A DNA stretch of 64,000 bases from Isochrysis galbana (taxonomy: Eukaryota; Haptophyta; Isochrysidales; Isochrysidaceae): assembly GCA_018136815.1 (NCBI GenBank), contig CM030933.1:3149144-3213143 (forward strand), given 5' to 3'. A program made the position numbers and the translations under genes. The notes below the pieces were generated by a model, which worked only from the letters and a program-made list of their open reading frames with translations, was not told the origin of the DNA and made no database searches. Shown here piece after piece: positions 61,263-64,000 of the stretch; the first letter of the stretch is position 1; every line of letters starts with the position of its first letter.

Positions 61263-64000
61263 ATGCCTCCTTCGTCGCTCCCCCCAACTCTCTCCTCGAT
61301 GCGGGCCAGCTCGCTTCCCTCTGCCCCTCCCCCCCTCCCCCTGGCCCCTCTCTCCATCGACAGGCTCGCTCCCTCGGACGAGGCTCTTGTCGAGGCGTGT
61401 AGTATCGCGCTGGTCCGAGAGTTCCTCGCGCGCCGCGGCCTGCGCCACGTGCTGGCCCTCCTCGATGAGACTCGGCCCAAGAGAGACAGAGAGAGAGAGA
61501 TCTCATCGAGGGTCCAGCTGATGAAGCAGGTGAGCGCGGGGGGAGGGGGGTGCGGTGGAGTGGAGGGGCGGGTGGAGGGAGAGGGCGCGCGACTGCACGG
61601 GGAAGCACGAAGACCCATCAGAGGGCATGCGAAGAGATTGGGGAGCGGGAAGGAGGGGGCGGGGGGAAAGGGGGAAGGCGTCATGTGCGGAGAGAGATGA
61701 GGAGCGAGAGATCCTATTTAGGGCCCATCTGATATACCGGGTGAATGCGGGGAGACGAAGGGCGTGAGAGAGTCGGAGGTTCACGCCGGGGCCGGGCGCG
61801 GCAAAGACAGGCATGAGAAGGCATGAGCGTCAGAAGACGAGGGAGACGTGTGGGAATTGGCGGGCGAAAGAAGTGAATGGAAGGAATGAAGGTTGAGTGG
61901 AGGATGGCAGCGCTCATGAAGGGCGAGAGATCTCGTCGAGGGCGTACCTGATTATGCATAGGAGCGGCGGACGAAAGAGGGGAGGTAGGATGAAACAGGT
62001 GAACCTGGGGCGATGAAGGGTCTGGGAGATGGGCATGAGGAGGTAGGGGAAGCCACAAACAGCTCTTGGTGAGCAGATGGAGCAGCTGAACATGGGCAAG
62101 GAGGGGGGCAGGACGAGTGCAGGAGGTGGAGTGGATTCAGGAGGAGCGGCGCGGCAAGGGAAGGGAAGCGAGCTCATGGGAATCCATGAGGGTGGAGACA
62201 GAGCCGTGAGTAGCAGTTGATCTAGTGGATGGGCGACCTGACAAGGCTGAGATTATTGGCTGCTGAGGGCGAGGCATGGCCTGGGGCGATGGGGGGATGG
62301 AATAGATGAGGGACGGTAGAGGCTGAGAATGCCAAGCGGATGGAGCGGATGAACAGAGGGAAGTAGGGCATGGAATCGCCAACATAGATCTGGGTTGAGG
62401 CTTAACCCTGCGCCAATCGTTGTTGGGTCTGCTGCCATACAGATGCGTCTTGAACTACTCGTCAAGCGGAACCGCGAGAGAAAGTCTCCGCTTCCCACAA
62501 TGCTCGAGATCGTCGTCGACTGCGCTATCCGACGCCCCCGTCCCCTTGGGTTTGGCGTCCCTCTGCAAGAGAGGCCATCAGGGCTTGCTTCGAGTATGCC
62601 CTCCTCAGCCTCGTGCAGTAAATGCCTTGCATCGATCCACGAGTGTAGCGGGGATTCAGAGGGATGGGTCGACAGCTCGGCAGACGATCCCACTATGGGG
62701 GCTGCTGCCGCAGGTCCCCCTTTGGCGCAGCCCTGTATATCAGCAGCGGCTCCTCCAGCGGCACCATCCGTCTCTCGCCTTCCGATTCCGACCCGGTGCT
62801 CATCGCCGGCTGATGTGGGGCGGTTGGCAACCGCGTGCCTTGCGCTGCCGCAAGGTGGCCCTAGCGCACCACGAAAGTCTCGGGGTCCAGGGGATGGCTT
62901 GAGGGGAAAGCAGAGCAATGAGGCCGCGGAAGGCGATCGGAGAAGCTTTAAGGTTACATGTAGCGAACTGCCTTCTAGCACAAGGGCGATAGCAGGGAGG
63001 CGTGCCGCTGGAGAGGCAGTGGGCCAAGGGTCGGCCGTCGGCACATCGGAGCGGCCGCGCCGCGTGGAAATAACTAGCCGGAGCGGAGAGCGCATCGTGA
63101 TCCACGAGGAGGAGCTGTGTGGGCGTCAGGTACGAAGGGCGCGGGCTGTCGCACATGGGCCCTCCTTTCTCCCAACAGCCTTTCTCGAACAAATGGCTTG
63201 CAGCCACCTCTCGCGCTGCCGAACTATCCACACAGGTGGAGCTGTCAGGGCTGCGGGGCTGCACCATCTACTTGTTTGGCTGGTCATCTCAGCTCACGCT
63301 AGATGGCTGTACCGATTGCTCCCTCATATCTGGCCCCACCGACGGCGCCGTTTTTGCAAGGGGCTGCGCTCGTGTGAGACTTTATGTGGCGTGTCGCCAA
63401 TTCCGTGCGAGGGACTGCAATAGCTGCGAGGCCTTCTTGTTCACCTTTGGGCCAGGTGCGATGGGCTAGTGGAGTGCAGCAGCGCCAATCGATGCCGTGG
63501 CTTTCTCATGCCACCTCACGCCCCTTGTCTGGCCCTGTCACTCTTTAGTCATTGAGAAATGTACACGCATGATATTTGGTGAATATCACGTGGCCTACCC
63601 GCACCTAGCAAGGCACTTTGAAGAGGCGCAAATCTCGCCAACGGACGCTAACCGGCATGTGCTCGCACTAGCTGCCTCCGTTGGGTCACACGGCAATCCC
63701 TCTTGCTCCTCTACAGCTGGCTGCCCCGCGTGTCGCTTGTTGGTCGTAACCCTGCGATGGAAGATGCACCCTTCAAGTCCTTGTGCACTCCTTGCTCCCT
63801 GAGCCAATGGGGCCGCAGCGCGCTCAAAGTGGGCCACGGGACCTTGCCCATCGCAGGTGGTACTCCGTATTCGACTACTCCGTTGCTGACCCACCGAATT
63901 TTAGTCTCTTAAACGCGTCGCCACGAGTACAAGTCGATGAATCCATCTCGGGGTCCTCCGAGCCCTGCGAGTGCCCCGTAGCGCCACCGCCGGCCTCTAC
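61263..64000 (+). CDS. LisH-like and TBCC (cofactor C) domain protein, 3' end missing
   Basis: Exons 61263-61529, 62443-63129, 63179-63455 and 63549-63658 join in frame; a further exon (acceptor about 63818) stays open to the window edge. Exon 1 encodes a LisH-like helix pair (SIALVREFLARRGLRHVLAL, residues 48-67). It continues in exon 2 with LELLVKRNRERKSPLPTMLE, a combination I know from the N terminus of MINDY4/FAM188B-like proteins. After a 150-residue low-complexity linker comes the TBCC/C-CAP beta-helix: VELSGLRGCTIYLFGWSSQL, CSLISGPTDGAVFARGC, ACRQFRARDCNSCEAFLF and CTRMIFGEYHVAYPHLARHF. The QFRxRDC loop includes the Arg that acts as the GAP arginine in RP2 and cofactor C. The last exon carries RWYSVFDYSVADPPNFSLLN. 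It probably acts as a GAP for Arl- or tubulin-type GTPases. The exon 4-5 junction is uncertain. Confidence 0.72.
61495..62200 (+). repeat. Tandem repeats of about 215 bp in intron 1 of the TBCC gene
   Basis: The exon 1/intron 1 boundary (GAGAGATCTCATCGAGGG then CAGCTGATGAAGCAGGTGA) recurs in diverged form at about 61708 (GAGATCCTATTTAGGGCCCA) and 61925 (GAGATCTCGTCGAGGGCG), with partial echoes near 61988 and 62150. The period is 211-219 bases. The 913-bp intron has grown by duplicating its own 5' exon junction. Confidence 0.65.

Noticed and set aside
62253-63095. 280-codon ORF on the - strand
   Set aside because: Shadow of exon 2 of the TBCC gene in GC-rich DNA; the + strand exon has splice signals and domain continuity.

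Overview
The window looks like nuclear DNA of a unicellular alga with a complex (secondary) plastid, for example a haptophyte or a relative. Three things support this: intron-containing genes with GT-AG introns, many with GTGCG-type donors; a Mg-chelatase H subunit whose N terminus looks like an ER signal peptide followed by an Arg-rich transit region; and GC-rich coding DNA with pyrimidine-rich leaders directly before most start codons. The lineage is an inference; nothing here fixes the species. Three runs of exactly 100 N (11097-11196, 25952-26051, 51052-51151) mark scaffold gaps.

Host genes, left to right: the 3' end of an Hsp70-like gene (1-252, +); a stranded cytochrome b561-type exon (3751-4104, +); cytosolic leucyl-tRNA synthetase in three exons (4916-9043, +); a membrane-anchored histidine acid phosphatase in two exons (28656-30605, -); a small organelle-targeted-looking membrane protein (32833-33351, +); ChlH in seven exons (37095-43022, -); an OGFOD1/TPA1-type prolyl hydroxylase in three exons (46927-49270, -); an unidentified C-terminal exon (51152-51461, +); a PGAM5-like phosphatase in four exons (52871-54831, +); and a LisH plus TBCC-domain gene running off the right edge (61263-64000, +). 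They are ordinary housekeeping or photosynthesis functions and do not form one pathway.

Much of the rest is mobile or repetitive DNA. It includes an apparently intact hAT transposase (1489-3387, -) and a 12.3-kb Ty3/gypsy chromovirus-type LTR element (12511-24804, -) with nearly identical LTRs. That element has frameshifted gag, protease, RT, RNase H and integrase regions and carries a phage-type DNA methyltransferase-like domain. There is an almost full-length APE-type LINE (56488-60774, -) broken by one nonsense codon, with at least four LINE fragments elsewhere. A foldback element with arrays of CCCCCGATAGC/GCTATCGGGGG palindromes surrounds an AT-rich island (30907-32676). A dispersed GC-rich repeat family carries the palindromic core AACTAAGT...ACTTAGTT. 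An unrecognised three-copy family is marked by a perfectly conserved 30-bp word (24951, 50066, 54989).

The most unusual observations are the retrotransposon-borne methyltransferase domain, a leucyl-tRNA synthetase with an inserted fibronectin type III-like domain and a Dpy-30/RIIa-like tail, the unrecognised three-copy family, and the hairpin arrays that sit just upstream of three host genes. Exon boundaries were set by eye from splice signals and reading-frame continuity; gene names rest on motif recognition without database searches.
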